Positions 22,814 to 22,959 of a stretch of 22,959 nucleotides of DNA are shown one piece after another. Position numbers and translations under genes: made by a program. The stretch's first letter is position 1. The number at the start of each line of letters is the position of its first letter. The notes under the pieces are model-generated. The model was not told the origin of the DNA, did not search any database, and saw nothing but the letters and a program-made list of their open reading frames with translations. The stretch comes from DAOVQB01 sp023128935 (GTDB lineage: Bacteria; Eisenbacteria; RBG-16-71-46; CAIMUX01; WJJG01). The stretch is from contig DAOVQB010000058.1 of NCBI GenBank assembly GCA_030628905.1, positions 1 through 22,959 of the forward strand. Reading direction: 5' to 3'.

Positions 22814-22959
22814 GAGGGCTTTGCCTGCCATTCGGAGGGCGTTGGACAACGGCCGCGCGGGCCATGACGGCTTCGGCGGGCCGAGTGGTTCCGGAGACGA
22901 CGGTCGTGAACGGGGTCAGATGGGGCCGCATCTCGATGAGGTGATCGCGCTGCTCGCAC
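22814..22959. other. Window end, no recognisable gene
   Basis: Both strands are open for short distances (a 26-codon frame from ATG 22863 on the plus strand and the upstream extension of the AAA frame on the minus strand), but neither resembles a known protein. It may be the edge of a gene beyond the window. Confidence 0.3.

Noticed and set aside
22755..22931. 59-residue N-terminal extension of the AAA ATPase
   Set aside because: Lies upstream of a promoter and a ribosome site that both point to ATG 22754.

Overview
The window looks like chromosomal DNA from an uncultured, fairly GC-rich bacterium of the Fibrobacterota-Chlorobi-Bacteroidota wider group, for example candidate phyla such as Eisenbacteria, Krumholzibacteriota or Latescibacterota. 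The reasons are two secreted proteins that end in a PNPF-type FlgD-like/T9SS-like C-terminal domain, a sigma-54 activator with a TPR sensor region, a six-bladed beta-propeller exported protein, and an AAA ATPase with a DUF4143 region. This placement is inference. I see no rRNA, tRNA, CRISPR array, insertion sequence or phage gene.

Layout. Positions 1-2125 hold the C-terminal part of a large secreted protein, probably a secreted peptidase. A CYTH-domain phosphohydrolase follows (2383-3060), then a NatA/NatB-type ABC exporter (3272-5573) and peptidase T (5651-6907). Next is a small two-CBS protein placed directly before alaS (7176-10286), with four perfect 28-bp tandem repeats in its leader. 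From 10317 to 11208 there is no convincing gene, but there is a good sigma-54 promoter (10817-10832) preceded by a perfect inverted repeat. Two exported proteins of unknown function follow (11209-12106), the second very short.

Convergent to these, on the minus strand, lie in transcription order a beta-propeller exported protein (16865 to 15480), a short signal-peptide protein (15295 to 14975) and a large TPR/sigma-54 activator (14973 to 12286) whose start codon lies one base after the stop of the short protein. My best candidate for an undescribed system is this stretch, 10687-16865: a sigma-54 activator of unknown signal, a sigma-54 promoter with a likely activator site, and four exported products.

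Positions 17026-18851 carry a tungstate uptake operon (tupA, tupB) behind a clear sigma-70 promoter with nearby dyads. The ATPase gene tupC is missing; decayed gene fragments occupy the next 800 bases. A cysteine-rich parallel beta-helix secreted protein (19770-21383) and a minus-strand AAA/DUF4143 ATPase (21600-22754, with its own promoter) end the window.

A general peculiarity is that many gaps carry a short direct tandem repeat with a different unit each time: 41, 28, 21, 17, 44 and about 30 bp.
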